NCBI GenBank assembly: GCA_964401615.1
Contig: CAYNZF010000040.1
Location: 1-19,600 of the forward strand
Direction: 5' to 3'
Source: JAXGQD01 sp964401615
GTDB taxonomy: Bacteria; Bacillota; Clostridia; Saccharofermentanales; Fastidiosipilaceae
Length of the DNA stretch: 19,600 nucleotides
The position numbers and the translations under genes were made by a program. The number at the start of each line of letters is the position of its first letter. Within the stretch, counting starts at the first letter, position 1. A model generated the notes under the pieces. That model saw nothing but the letters and a program-made list of their open reading frames with translations, had not been told where the DNA came from and searched no databases. Positions 1 to 7,696 of the stretch are shown here, one piece after another.

Positions 1-854
1 GTACCGCTGGCACCGGTTTGGAAGGACATGCCTTCTTTGATGTAACCCAGTTCGTCAATCAACTTGGTCGTGTCCGAAGCGATTTTCAAACGGATTGGAT
101 CTGTCGTGATCTTCGTCGAACCGGACTCGATGCCGCTCGGATCACCGATGTGATCGACGACAACAACATAATCCACTTTTTCTTGAGAAATTTCGATCGG
201 GCAAGCCGGATAGGAGACCAAATTGTCAGTGACGGCCACGACAACGTCCGCATACTGCGCATCCGGATAGATGTAGGAAAGATAGCCACAAGCGGAAGGA
301 CCTTGTGTTCCGTTCACGTTTCCATAGGAATCCGCTGTTGGCGCAGCGATGAAGGCCACGTCGATGTGCAGCTCACCGCTTTCGACCGCGCGCGGACGAC
401 CGCCATGGCTCATCAGAACCGCCGGCTTCTTAAGCTTGCCATAGGTGATTGCTTTGGCGACCGCACCCGGATTAAAGGTGTTGGTCGTGACCTTGGTAAT
501 GACCTCGTCTTCCATCAACTGCACAAGAGGTTCATGACAAGGGAAGAGTCCCGTCGCCGCGAGGTGAATGTCTTTAATACCCATTTTCGCGATGGCCAGC
601 ATCACCAGATTGGTGACTTTATCACCGTTACGCAGATGATGATGGAAAGAAACCGTCATCCCGTCTTTCAATCCGGATTTCTCGATGGCCGCTTCGATTG
701 AGGGCAGAAGTTTCTCATCGGTCGGCACTACACTGCGGACTTTTGAAGTAGTCCTCACGCGCTCGCCCATGTTGGCAAAAGCCCCTTCGTACAATTTGAC
801 TTCTCCGTAGGATTCGATAAATTCCGGAATTTCGCGACCGGCTGAATTTTTCAT
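1..854 (-). CDS. citF: Citrate lyase (or citramalate lyase) alpha subunit, 3' part cut off
   Basis: Reading the minus strand from ATG at 854 gives 284 codons without a stop, running off the left edge. The protein matches the CitF family: a segment FHHHLRNGDK near residue 72, SHGGR near 140, GELHIDVAF near 150, and VVVVDHIGDP near 235. The alpha subunit is the acyl-carrier-protein transferase that exchanges acetyl for citryl (or citramalyl) on the lyase complex; full-length members are about 500 residues, so a little over half is present. An AAAGG-type ribosome site precedes the ATG. Nothing upstream on this strand encodes citD or citE, so citF is the first gene of its transcript, unlike the common citCDEF order. 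The partner genes, if any, lie downstream outside the window. Citramalate lyase of methylaspartate-type glutamate fermentation has related subunits and cannot be excluded. Confidence 0.9.
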   Translation of the reverse strand, partial: MKNSAGREIPEFIESYGEVKLYEGAFANMGERVRTTSKVRSVVPTDEKLLPSIEAAIEKSGLKDGMTVSFHHHLRNGDKVTNLVMLAIAKMGIKDIHLAATGLFPCHEPLVQLMEDEVITKVTTNTFNPGAVAKAITYGKLKKPAVLMSHGGRPRAVESGELHIDVAFIAAPTADSYGNVNGTQGPSACGYLSYIYPDAQYADVVVAVTDNLVSYPACPIEISQEKVDYVVVVDHIGDPSGIESGSTKITTDPIRLKIASDTTKLIDELGYIKEGMSFQTGASG

Positions 855-990
855 GCTTTTTCTTACCTTTCGAATTAAAAATAATTGCAAAAAAACAAAG
901 TCATAAAATGTGCTTGAACGGCCCATTCGTCTACTTTTAAGTGTTTGGCAAATTTGACTTCACCCGAAATAAGTTTTACTCAGTGCGCCC

Positions 991-1020
991 ATTGTAGCCA
1001 AGGACGATTCTTAATGTCAA
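991..1020 (-). promoter_or_regulatory. Sigma-70-type promoter for citF
   Basis: On the minus strand a perfect -35 TTGACA (1015-1020) is followed after 18 bases by TACAAT (991-996), five of six matches to the -10 consensus. Transcription would start near 984 and give a leader of about 130 bases before citF. The surrounding DNA is AT-rich. This is a sequence match only. Confidence 0.65.
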
Positions 1021-1036
1021 CTTATTCACAAATAAA

Positions 1037-1050
1037 TTTGGTATACAAGT
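1037..1050. promoter_or_regulatory. Candidate GntR/FadR-type operator near the citF promoter
   Basis: TTTGGTATACAAGT contains the palindrome GTATAC flanked by an imperfect TTG/AAG pair. It resembles the T-N-GTATAC-N-A sites bound by FCD-type GntR regulators. It lies just upstream of the minus-strand -35 box. A GntR-type gene is present at the far end of the window, but nothing here links the two. Short palindromes of this kind also occur by chance. Confidence 0.2.
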
Positions 1051-1184
1051 ATTGGGCAATTTAACATTCCACACTGTTTATAGTGCGTATATTTTGCTAT
1101 TTCAACAATCTTCAACGAAATATCCAAATAAATAGCTAAAAACATGCGTTTTTCTTCATCTATTCTGCTCTTCCATTTGCTTTC

Positions 1185-1213
1185 TTGAAAAAGCATTTTC
1201 GGGGTGATAGGAT
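1185..1213 (+). promoter_or_regulatory. Sigma-70-type promoter for the molybdenum cofactor operon
   Basis: TTGAAA (1185-1190), a 17-base spacer, then TAGGAT (1208-1213). The expected start is near 1220, immediately before the conserved part of the Moco RNA leader, which supports the assignment. The block 860-1180 upstream is AT-rich and carries no gene on either strand. Confidence 0.6.
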
Positions 1214-1225
1214 AGGCTCAACTGA

Positions 1226-1338
1226 ATATTTCCCGAGCAAAAGCACCTAAAGGTTACGCCCACGGAGCTTCGCTAAACGATTATCGTTTCGGGCAGCACG
1301 GAAAACCGGCTGCCTTCCGTCTTGAAAAGGGAAGCACA
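1226..1338 (+). ncRNA. Molybdenum cofactor (Moco) riboswitch-like leader
   Basis: The leader before the cofactor operon folds into several nested stems. ACGGA (1262-1266) pairs with TCCGT (1316-1320) and encloses two hairpins: AAACGA/TCGTTT with a TTA loop (1275-1289), and GGCAGC-CGG-AAAA-CCG-GCTGCC with one bulged A (1292-1314). The block CTGCCTTCCGTCTTGAAAA with a following GGGAAG resembles, from memory, the conserved 3' side of the Moco RNA family, which precedes moa, moe and mod genes in many bacteria. The genes downstream are exactly those. No U-run terminator follows, so translational control is more likely than attenuation. I had no covariance model; boundaries are approximate. Confidence 0.7.
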
Positions 1339-1340
1339 AC

Positions 1341-1391
1341 ATGAGTGAAGGGATCACCTTTGCTTTGAATGGCTTGTCTTTGCGAAGATGA
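1341..1391 (+). CDS. Possible 16-residue leader ORF downstream of the Moco RNA
   Basis: ATG at 1341 opens a 16-codon frame (MSEGITFALNGLSLRR) ending in TGA at 1389-1391. GAAAAGGG at 1324-1331, the end of the Moco RNA, is spaced correctly to serve as its ribosome site. Its stop overlaps an in-frame ATG (1388) of the next gene as ATGA, the usual form of translational coupling. It may therefore carry ribosomes from the riboswitch-controlled site to the first gene. It may equally be chance: the peptide has no recognised relatives and its length is small. Confidence 0.3.
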   Translation: MSEGITFALNGLSLRR

Positions 1392-1417
1392 GCTATTTTT
1401 ATGCGAAAGGCTTAATT

Positions 1418-2443
1418 ATGGAACTGATCAATACCGTTGATGCCGTTGGTCACATCTTATGTCATGACATGACACAAATTATCCCGGGGGTTACCAAAGA
1501 GGCCCGTTTTCGTAAAGGCCACGTCGTGACCGAGGCGGATGTCCCGGTGCTTCTGTCCATGGGAAAAGATCACCTTTATGTTTGGGAAAAATCCGCTGAT
1601 CTTTTGCATGAGGACGAAGCAGCCGAACACCTGCGCGTGATCTGTCAGAATGAACACATGCATCCTACTGCGGTAAAAGAAGGAAAAATCGAGCTGATTG
1701 CGGATGTGGACGGTCTGTTTACGGTGGATATCGCGCGTCTCAATGCCATCAATACACTTGACGAGCTTATGATTGCTACGAGGCACAGCCACACCGCGGT
1801 CAAAGCCGGCGATAAGCTGGCGGCGACGCGAGTCATCCCTCTGGTCATTGCCAAGGAAAAATTGACTGCAGCCGAGCAGTTGAATGGTGCTGAACCTCTG
1901 CTGAAGCTCACCCCCTGGAAAATCAAGAGGGCCGGTTTGGTCGTTACGGGCAGCGAAGTCTTTCACGGTCGCATCGAGGACAAATTCGGTCCGGTGGTCG
2001 CAGCGAAACTGGCTCAGTACGGTGTCGAAGTCGCCAAACGGATCGTGTGTGACGACGACAAAGATCGCCTGATCGCGGCAATCAATGCCATGCGCGAAGC
2101 AGGAGTGGAAATAATTGCCTGCACCGGTGGCATGAGTGTCGATCCCGATGACCGCACACCCGGTGCCATAAAGGACAGCGGTGCGAACATCATCAGCTAT
2201 GGAGCACCCGTTTTACCCGGGGCCATGTTTTTACTGGGTTATTACGATGACGGTCTTCCTGTTATCGGTCTGCCCGGCTGTGTCATGTACGCTAAATCCA
2301 CGATCTTTGATCTGGTGCTGCCTCGCCTCGTCGCCGGGGCTTCCATCACGAAAGCTGACTTGGCCGCACTGGGACACGGTGGACTTTGTCTGGACTGTCC
2401 CGTTTGTCATTATCCGATTTGTCCCTTTGGCAAAGGAGCGTAA
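1418..2443 (+). CDS. Molybdopterin-binding protein (MoCF_BD domain) with cysteine-rich tail
   Basis: 341 residues. The C-terminal two thirds is a MoeA/MogA-type molybdopterin-binding domain, seen in VVTGSEVFHGRI, the ACTGGMSVDPDDRTPGA loop and GLPGC. The N-terminal part (IPGVTKEARFRKGHVV) is typical of a stand-alone family common in anaerobic Firmicutes, which is thought to act in cofactor handling or molybdate-dependent control. The last residues carry a cluster CLDCPVCHYPICPFGKG with four cysteines, suited to a metal or Fe-S site. I chose ATG 1418 because AAAGG lies eight bases upstream and because MELINTVDAVG looks like the natural start. A start at 1388 (ten residues longer) is possible through coupling to the leader ORF. 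It is the first gene of the cofactor operon, just upstream of moeA (2446). The exact reaction is unknown. Confidence 0.85.
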   Translation: MELINTVDAVGHILCHDMTQIIPGVTKEARFRKGHVVTEADVPVLLSMGKDHLYVWEKSADLLHEDEAAEHLRVICQNEHMHPTAVKEGKIELIADVDGLFTVDIARLNAINTLDELMIATRHSHTAVKAGDKLAATRVIPLVIAKEKLTAAEQLNGAEPLLKLTPWKIKRAGLVVTGSEVFHGRIEDKFGPVVAAKLAQYGVEVAKRIVCDDDKDRLIAAINAMREAGVEIIACTGGMSVDPDDRTPGAIKDSGANIISYGAPVLPGAMFLLGYYDDGLPVIGLPGCVMYAKSTIFDLVLPRLVAGASITKADLAALGHGGLCLDCPVCHYPICPFGKGA

Positions 2444-2445
2444 CG

Positions 2446-3642
2446 ATGGCCTTGCAATTTGAACAAGCCCTGAAACTTGTGCTGGAGGGCGTAAAGCCGC
2501 TTGAAACAGAAAACGTGATGCTCATGAACGCACTCGGCAGAGTCTTGGCTGAAGATGTTTTGGCCGGGATCGATCAACCGCCCTTTCCGCGCTCACCACT
2601 GGATGGCTATGCCCTGCGCGCGCTCGACAGTAAAGGGGCTTCTCGTACCACTCCTCTTAAACTTCAGGTCATCGACAAGGTTTATGCCGGGGGGTTCACA
2701 GACGTGACAATCGGCGAAGGACAATGCGTGAGGGTCATGACCGGCAGCATACTGGCCCCGGGCAGCGATTGTGTGATCAGGCAGGAGCGCACGGATGAAG
2801 GAGAAAACACGGTCCTTATTTATGAGGAACTGGCTCCTTTTGACAACTACATACACAAAGGCAGCGATTTTGCGAAGGGTACCTTGCTTTTAGCCCGTGG
2901 TCTGAGAATGGATGCCTACGCTGCATTTATTGCAGCAGCGGCCGGAGTAAATGAAGTCGTGGTCGTTAAGAAGCCCAAAGTAGCGGTGCTGTCGACCGGT
3001 GATGAGTTGGTCGCTCCGGGGCAGGCGCTGCCTCCCGGTAAAATTTACAACTCCAATTTGATTTACTTGACCGCACGTTTAGAAGAAATGGGTATGGACG
3101 TCATTCAGGCCGAAACCTGCGGGGATGACGAAGAAATAATTACAGGCGCGCTCGGCAGAGCCCTGAAAGAAGCTGACTTGCTCATCACGACCGGCGGCGT
3201 TTCAGTGGGTCAGAAGGACTTGATCCCGGACATCATCGCGGGTCTGGGGGCGAAGACGATTTTTCACGGAATCGCCATGAAACCCGGCATGCCAACGCTT
3301 TTCGCACGCCATGCGGGCGTGCCGATTTTAGCCCTTTCAGGTAATCCCTTCGCTGCCGCTGCAGTTTTTGAACTTTTGGCCAGACCTCTGCTCGCGCAGC
3401 TTTCTGCTGACAGCCATCTGGCTGCGACGCGAAAGAAGGCGGTTTTGCAGACCGCTTTCCCGAAAGCCAGCCCCGGCCGACGCTTCATCCGGGGAAAATT
3501 TCAGGACGGACAGGTCACACTGCCGGAGGGTCACTCCAGCAGCCAGATTTTGTCCTTGTTGGGCTGCAATTGCTTTATTGATGTTCAAGCCGGAACAGCC
3601 TCGCTTGAGGCTGGTGAAACGGTTGAAGTTGTGATGTTGTGA
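2446..3642 (+). CDS. moeA: Molybdopterin molybdenumtransferase MoeA
   Basis: 398 residues, normal for MoeA, which inserts molybdate into adenylylated molybdopterin. Motifs are in the family order: PFPRSPLDGYA near 46, STGDELV near 184, TTGGVSVGQKD near 250, AMKPGMPT near 280 and LSGNPFAA near 300. The frame is open further upstream to 2386, but that overlaps the previous gene. ATG 2446 has AAAGGAG at 2431-2437 and starts with MALQFEQAL, as MoeA proteins do. The gene begins two bases after the upstream stop and ends so that its TGA abuts the moaC ribosome site. It is a cytoplasmic enzyme. Confidence 0.95.
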   Translation: MALQFEQALKLVLEGVKPLETENVMLMNALGRVLAEDVLAGIDQPPFPRSPLDGYALRALDSKGASRTTPLKLQVIDKVYAGGFTDVTIGEGQCVRVMTGSILAPGSDCVIRQERTDEGENTVLIYEELAPFDNYIHKGSDFAKGTLLLARGLRMDAYAAFIAAAAGVNEVVVVKKPKVAVLSTGDELVAPGQALPPGKIYNSNLIYLTARLEEMGMDVIQAETCGDDEEIITGALGRALKEADLLITTGGVSVGQKDLIPDIIAGLGAKTIFHGIAMKPGMPTLFARHAGVPILALSGNPFAAAAVFELLARPLLAQLSADSHLAATRKKAVLQTAFPKASPGRRFIRGKFQDGQVTLPEGHSSSQILSLLGCNCFIDVQAGTASLEAGETVEVVML

Positions 3643-3653
3643 GGTTAGTACGT

Positions 3654-4160
3654 ATGGGTGATGATCTAGAAAAGAAATTGAGTCATTTTGATGATTCAGG
3701 CCAGGCCATCATGGTAGATGTCCAAGACAAAAGCATCAGTACACGTCTGGCAATCGCCGAGGGACAGATTCGCGTGAACCGGGACGTCATGGCCGCCATT
3801 ACTGATGGCCGTGCCAAAAAGGGTGATGTTTTAGGTGTAGCGCGCATCGCAGGCATTATGGCCACAAAACGCACACCTGAGCTGATTCCGCTCTGCCATC
3901 CCTTAATGCTCACCCAATGTGCCATCGATTTTGAAACCGATGCGGATAAAGGCGTGGTCAAGGCCATTTGCACCGTCAAAACAGATGGCAAAACAGGCGT
4001 GGAAATGGAAGCTTTGACCGGCTGCAGCGTGGCATTGCTCACCATTTACGACATGTGCAAGGCAATCAATAAGGGCATGGTGATCGAGAATATTCATTTG
4101 AGGCACAAATCCGGCGGAAAATCCGGTGTTTTTGAATACGGAGGAATGATGGATGCTTGA
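3654..4160 (+). CDS. moaC: Cyclic pyranopterin monophosphate synthase MoaC
   Basis: 168 residues, the usual MoaC size. It converts the MoaA product (3',8-cyclo-GTP) into cyclic pyranopterin monophosphate. Seen directly: KKGDVLGVARIAGI, LIPLCHPL with the active-site His at residue 82, DGKTGVEMEALTGCSVALL, and the IYDMCKA segment with Asp133 and Lys136. A GTG at 3639 would add five residues, but ATG 3654 has GAGG at 3641-3644 in the right place and MGDDLEKKLSHFD looks natural. The ribosome site overlaps the end of moeA. The 3' end overlaps the start of moaA by eight bases, indicating translational coupling. Confidence 0.95.
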   Translation: MGDDLEKKLSHFDDSGQAIMVDVQDKSISTRLAIAEGQIRVNRDVMAAITDGRAKKGDVLGVARIAGIMATKRTPELIPLCHPLMLTQCAIDFETDADKGVVKAICTVKTDGKTGVEMEALTGCSVALLTIYDMCKAINKGMVIENIHLRHKSGGKSGVFEYGGMMDA

Positions 4161-5107
4161 CGGTCAGGGCAGAAAAATCGATTACATGCGTATCTCCGTC
4201 ACCGATCGCTGCGATCTACGCTGTANNNNNNNNNNAACACGACGAGATCTTACATTATGAAGAAATTATCCGGCTGGTGCGCATTTTTGCCAAGCTGGGG
4301 ATCAAAAAAATCCGTTTGACCGGCGGGGAACCGCTCGTAAGAAAAGACTTGCACACACTGGTGGCCGCTTTAAAGGAGATCGACGGAATTCATGAAGTGG
4401 TGCTGACGAGCAATGGCACGCTCTTGGCGGAACAGCTTCCGGATCTGGTCAAGGCCGGAATATCCGGGGTAAACATCAGTCTGGATGCCATCGACGATGA
4501 AATTTTCGAACGCATCACCCGGCGCAAAGGGGTACAAAAGGTGCTGCGCAGTATTGACGCCGCCCTCGCGTACAAAAACCTCAAGGTCAAGATCAATTGT
4601 GTTCCTTCAGTTTTCAACGAAACGCAGATCCTCCCCTTGACGAGGCTTATCGTGGGCGAGAAAAAAACGGTGCTGCGCTTCATCGAACAGATGCCCATCG
4701 GAGCCGGAGAGATTGACAACGGGATCAACGAAGCAAGGCTCAAAGCGATGCTTGAGGCCGAATTCGGAAGCTTGAGTCCTGTATCGAACGTCGGCGGGAC
4801 GCGCAATTGCAGATATTTTTCGTTTCCTGACATGGCCGGAAAAGTGGGCTTCATCAGTGCGGTCAGCCATAAATTTTGTGACGATTGCAACCGCGTGCGC
4901 CTGACTGCAGATGGTTTTCTGAAAACCTGCCTGCAGTTCGATTCAGGCGTTTCCCTTAAAGAATTGCTGAACAGCGGCAGCAGCGACGCAGCGATTCAAG
5001 CCGCTATCGAAAAAGCAATTACCGAAAAACCGATCTGTCACAGTTTTTCTGAATCTTCACCTATTTCAAATCGTGAAACACGCATCATGTCACAAATCGG
5101 AGGCTGA
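4153..5107 (+). CDS. moaA: GTP 3',8-cyclase MoaA (radical SAM), interrupted by an assembly gap
   Basis: MoaA is a radical-SAM enzyme that starts molybdopterin synthesis from GTP. ATG 4153, overlapping moaC, gives MLDGQGRKIDYMRIS and then DRCDLRC, the first two cysteines of the SAM cluster, ending at 4224. After the N run the protein resumes in another frame at HDEILHYEE, continues through LTGGEPLVRKDL and a C-terminal cluster (FCDDCNRVRL with a later TCLQF), and ends NRETRIMSQIGG. Relatives have about 13 residues between the second Cys and this point, containing the third Cys. That needs about 39 bases, but only 13 are shown, a shortfall of about 26. This explains the apparent frameshift: the true gap is larger than 10. 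The gene is probably intact in the organism. Confidence 0.93.
4226..4235. other. Assembly gap (10 N) inside moaA
   Basis: Ten ambiguous bases stand where the third cysteine of the radical-SAM cluster should be coded. The length looks like a placeholder. Family spacing suggests roughly 36 missing bases, which would also restore the reading frame between the two halves of moaA. Confidence 0.9.
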
Positions 5108-5109
5108 TC

Positions 5110-5550
5110 ATGGGTAAAATCATTGCTGTATGCAGCAGCGAAAAAAAAGGAACTCAAAAGAAAAATATCGGCACAGCGGCACTCATCGCCGGCTGGGGCA
5201 TGGAAAATGATGCGCATGCAGGAAAATGGCATCGTCAAGTCTCGCTGCTTTCACACGATAAAGTGGACGCTTTTCGTGCCCGAGGAGCCGAAGTCAACGA
5301 CGGAGCGTTTGGGGAAAACCTCGTCGTCGCAGGCTTTGATTTTGCCAAGCTCCCCGTTGGAACTAAATTGAAATGCAACGAGGTCGTTCTCGAACTCACC
5401 CAAATCGGTAAGCAGTGCCACAGTCATTGCGAGATCTACAAAGCAATGGGCGATTGCATCATGCCGCGCGAAGGGGTCTTTACCCGGGTTTTACAAGGTG
5501 GAAAGGTCTCTGTGGGGGATGAATTACTGCTTGTGGAGGAAAAAATATAA
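5110..5550 (+). CDS. MOSC domain protein
   Basis: 146 residues, a single MOSC domain. MOSC proteins are related to the C-terminal domain of Moco sulfurase and to YiiM/YuaD-type proteins, and are thought to carry sulfur on a cysteine or bind the cofactor. The start is MGKIIAVCSSEKKGTQK; GDAFGEN-like DGAFGENLVV (64-73) and LTQIGKQCHSHC (97-107) follow, with Cys103 in the position usual for the conserved cysteine, then REGVFTRVL. CGGAGG-type bases sit just upstream of ATG 5110, two bases after moaA ends. The 3' stop TAA shares its last A with the ATG of the next gene. Its place in the operon suggests work on the cofactor or its sulfur, but the substrate is not known. Confidence 0.88.
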   Translation: MGKIIAVCSSEKKGTQKKNIGTAALIAGWGMENDAHAGKWHRQVSLLSHDKVDAFRARGAEVNDGAFGENLVVAGFDFAKLPVGTKLKCNEVVLELTQIGKQCHSHCEIYKAMGDCIMPREGVFTRVLQGGKVSVGDELLLVEEKI

Positions 5551-6068
5551 TGTACCGCGTGTCAATTATCACAGCGAGCGATTCAGGTTACGCAGGGCAA
5601 AGGGTCGACTTGAGCTCAGAGGTCATCCGCGAAGTCGTGAGCGCGGCCGGCTATGCGCTTTCCTCCTACATCATGCTCCCGGACGACCGCGGCATGCTGG
5701 CCGCTGAAATGCGCAGAATATGCGATTCGCAGGAAGCGGATCTGCTTCTGACAACGGGTGGGACGGGCTTTTCAGAGCGCGATTGTACACCTGAGGCGAC
5801 CGGCGACGTGGTCGAACGTTTCGCTCCGGGGATTGCGGAAGCCATGCGTGCCTTATCCATGCAAGTAACCCCGCGCGCCATGTTGAGCCGCGCAGTGGCC
5901 GGTATTCGCGGAAAAACCCTGATCATCAATCTGCCGGGCAGTCCGAAGGCGGTCAAGGAGTGTCTGGAGTTTATACTGCCCTCCCTGGGTCACGGCTTAG
6001 GGATTCTGACCGGGGCTGATCGCGAATGCGCCAGACCGATGGAGAATCATGCTGAAGTCCAGGTTTAA
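5550..6068 (+). CDS. mogA: Molybdopterin adenylyltransferase (MogA/MoaB family)
   Basis: 172 residues. It adenylylates molybdopterin before MoeA inserts molybdenum. Family motifs are present: ITASDSG at the N-terminus, LLLTTGGTGFSERDCTPEAT around 66-85, and INLPGSPKAVKECL near 130. The one-base overlap with the MOSC gene (TAATG) and GGAGG upstream indicate coupling. Whether the gene is called mogA or moaB is a matter of convention in this family. The last 20 bases overlap modA. Confidence 0.92.
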   Translation: MYRVSIITASDSGYAGQRVDLSSEVIREVVSAAGYALSSYIMLPDDRGMLAAEMRRICDSQEADLLLTTGGTGFSERDCTPEATGDVVERFAPGIAEAMRALSMQVTPRAMLSRAVAGIRGKTLIINLPGSPKAVKECLEFILPSLGHGLGILTGADRECARPMENHAEVQV

Positions 6069-6939
6069 AACGCGAGTCGTTGGAGCCGGAAGCTATAAGA
6101 GGCTGGGGGCTTTCATCTTCTCAGCCCTGCTCCTGCTGGGCTTGGCCGCTTGCGGCGCTGTGACAGGCGCGGCGAATTCAACGGCAGGAACAGTCAAGGA
6201 ACAGGAACTGGTCGTTTTTGCCGCTGCTTCTCTAAATAAAGCACTGAGCGAGCTTGCGAATACTTTTAATACCCAAAATCCAGACGTAAAACTCATTTTC
6301 ACCTTTGATTCATCAGGAACGCTGAAGACACAGATTCAGGAAGGCGCGGACTGCGATGTTTTTATTTCAGCCGGGCAAAAGCAAATGGATCAGCTTGACC
6401 TGAACGCCAGAGTGGAAGTCAACCGCGAAGGACTGGATTTTGTCGACTCCGGGTCGCGCTTTAATTTACTTGAAAATCAGATCGTGCTGGTCGTTCCTGC
6501 CGGCAATCCCGCCGGCATAAGATCGTTTAATGACCTTAATGTTGAAAAAGTGAACCTGATGACGATCTGCAATGCAGATGTCCCCGTCGGACAATATGCC
6601 GCCGAAATGCTCAATTACCTTGAGATTTATACTGAACTCAATGAAGCCGGAAAAATAAGTTTCGCTTCGAACACGACCGAAGCGGCTCTGCAAGTTGCGG
6701 AAGGCTCAGTTGATTGCGGGATCGTCTATCGAACGGATGTGGCCTCCTCTCCTGATCCAAGCAAGCTTGAAATCATCGCAGCCGCTCCTGTCGGTTCAGT
6801 TACCCCGGCGGTCTATCCGGCCGCTGTGATGAAAAACAGTAAAAATAAAGAAACAGCCGCCGTTTATTTGGATTTTCTGCGCAGCCCTGAAGCGCAAGCC
6901 ATACTGGAAAAGTACGGTTTTGTCACAAAGCTTGACTGA
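6049..6939 (+). CDS. modA: Molybdate ABC transporter substrate-binding lipoprotein ModA
   Basis: 296 residues. A basic N-terminus, a hydrophobic stretch (AFIFSALLLLGLAAC) and a lipobox with Cys35 show a lipoprotein signal peptide, so the protein is tethered outside the cytoplasmic membrane. The mature part is a type 2 oxyanion-binding protein: LVVFAAASLNKAL, FDSSGTLKTQI, CDVFISAGQKQMD and VDCGIVYRTD. The serines after AAA and in SSGT are those that bind molybdate or tungstate in the family. It starts inside the end of mogA (20-base overlap) with GGAG before the ATG. Tungstate specificity cannot be excluded from sequence alone. Confidence 0.94.
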   Translation: MLKSRFKTRVVGAGSYKRLGAFIFSALLLLGLAACGAVTGAANSTAGTVKEQELVVFAAASLNKALSELANTFNTQNPDVKLIFTFDSSGTLKTQIQEGADCDVFISAGQKQMDQLDLNARVEVNREGLDFVDSGSRFNLLENQIVLVVPAGNPAGIRSFNDLNVEKVNLMTICNADVPVGQYAAEMLNYLEIYTELNEAGKISFASNTTEAALQVAEGSVDCGIVYRTDVASSPDPSKLEIIAAAPVGSVTPAVYPAAVMKNSKNKETAAVYLDFLRSPEAQAILEKYGFVTKLD

Positions 6940-7000
6940 TCGTGAAGGGCCCCTCTTACGATCCGTCTAATCTACAGTTGTTGGTGAAAGAGAAACGATC

Positions 7001-7696
7001 ATGGACTGGTATCCCCTCATCAATTCGATCCGCATAGCCCTGATCAGCAGTTTTCTGGTCTTCTTTCTGGGCATTGCCGCGGCCTATTACGTCGCCAGGC
7101 TGCCCGTCGCGGCTAAAGCGGTCATGGATGTTTTTTTGACTTTGCCGCTGGTCCTCCCTCCCACGGTCGTAGGCTTTTTCCTCCTGGTCGTGCTGGGACC
7201 CAATCGACCACTCGGCGCCTGGTTTCTAAGCCGCTTCGATATTCGTCTGACCATGGTGTGGTACGCCGCCATCTTCTCTTCCGTAGTCGTGTCTTTTCCA
7301 CTGATGTACCGCACCGCCCGCGGTGCCTTTGAGTCCTTCGATGAATCCTTATCTTTTGCCGGCCAGACACTGGGGCTTTCCAACAGCTATATTTTCTGGC
7401 GTATCCGCATCCCCGCGTGCAAGCAGGGCATCATTGCCGGGACCGTCCTGGCTTTTGCCAGAGCGCTCGGTGAATATGGGGCGACGAGTATGGTTGCCGG
7501 CTACACCCCCGGTAAAACGGCCACGATTTCCACCACAGTGTATCAGCTGTGGCGGACCGGTGATGACGCGGCTGCGTATAATTGGGTGCTGGTCAATCTT
7601 GTGATTTCCGCAGCGGTACTGCTCGCCGTTAATTCGCTTGAACGAAAGAACAAAGCGACTTTTGCACACAGAAACATCAGCGAGGAGACACGGTAA
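7001..7696 (+). CDS. modB: Molybdate ABC transporter permease ModB
   Basis: 231 residues with about five membrane helices and the hallmark permease loop (AGQTLGLSNSYIFWRIRIP, about 120-138, followed by GIIAGTVLAFARALGEYGA), which docks to the ATPase. TLPLVLPPTVVGF near 48 is typical of ModB. A GAAAGAGAAA ribosome site precedes ATG 7001. The 61 bases between modA and modB are the longest spacing inside this operon and contain only a weak GC-rich imperfect repeat. The stop shares one base with the modC start (TAATG). Confidence 0.94.
   Translation: MDWYPLINSIRIALISSFLVFFLGIAAAYYVARLPVAAKAVMDVFLTLPLVLPPTVVGFFLLVVLGPNRPLGAWFLSRFDIRLTMVWYAAIFSSVVVSFPLMYRTARGAFESFDESLSFAGQTLGLSNSYIFWRIRIPACKQGIIAGTVLAFARALGEYGATSMVAGYTPGKTATISTTVYQLWRTGDDAAAYNWVLVNLVISAAVLLAVNSLERKNKATFAHRNISEETR

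Noticed and set aside
18..701. Plus-strand open frame of 227 codons
   Set aside because: It is antisense to citF, whose protein is clearly recognisable; this frame resembles nothing and has no ribosome site.
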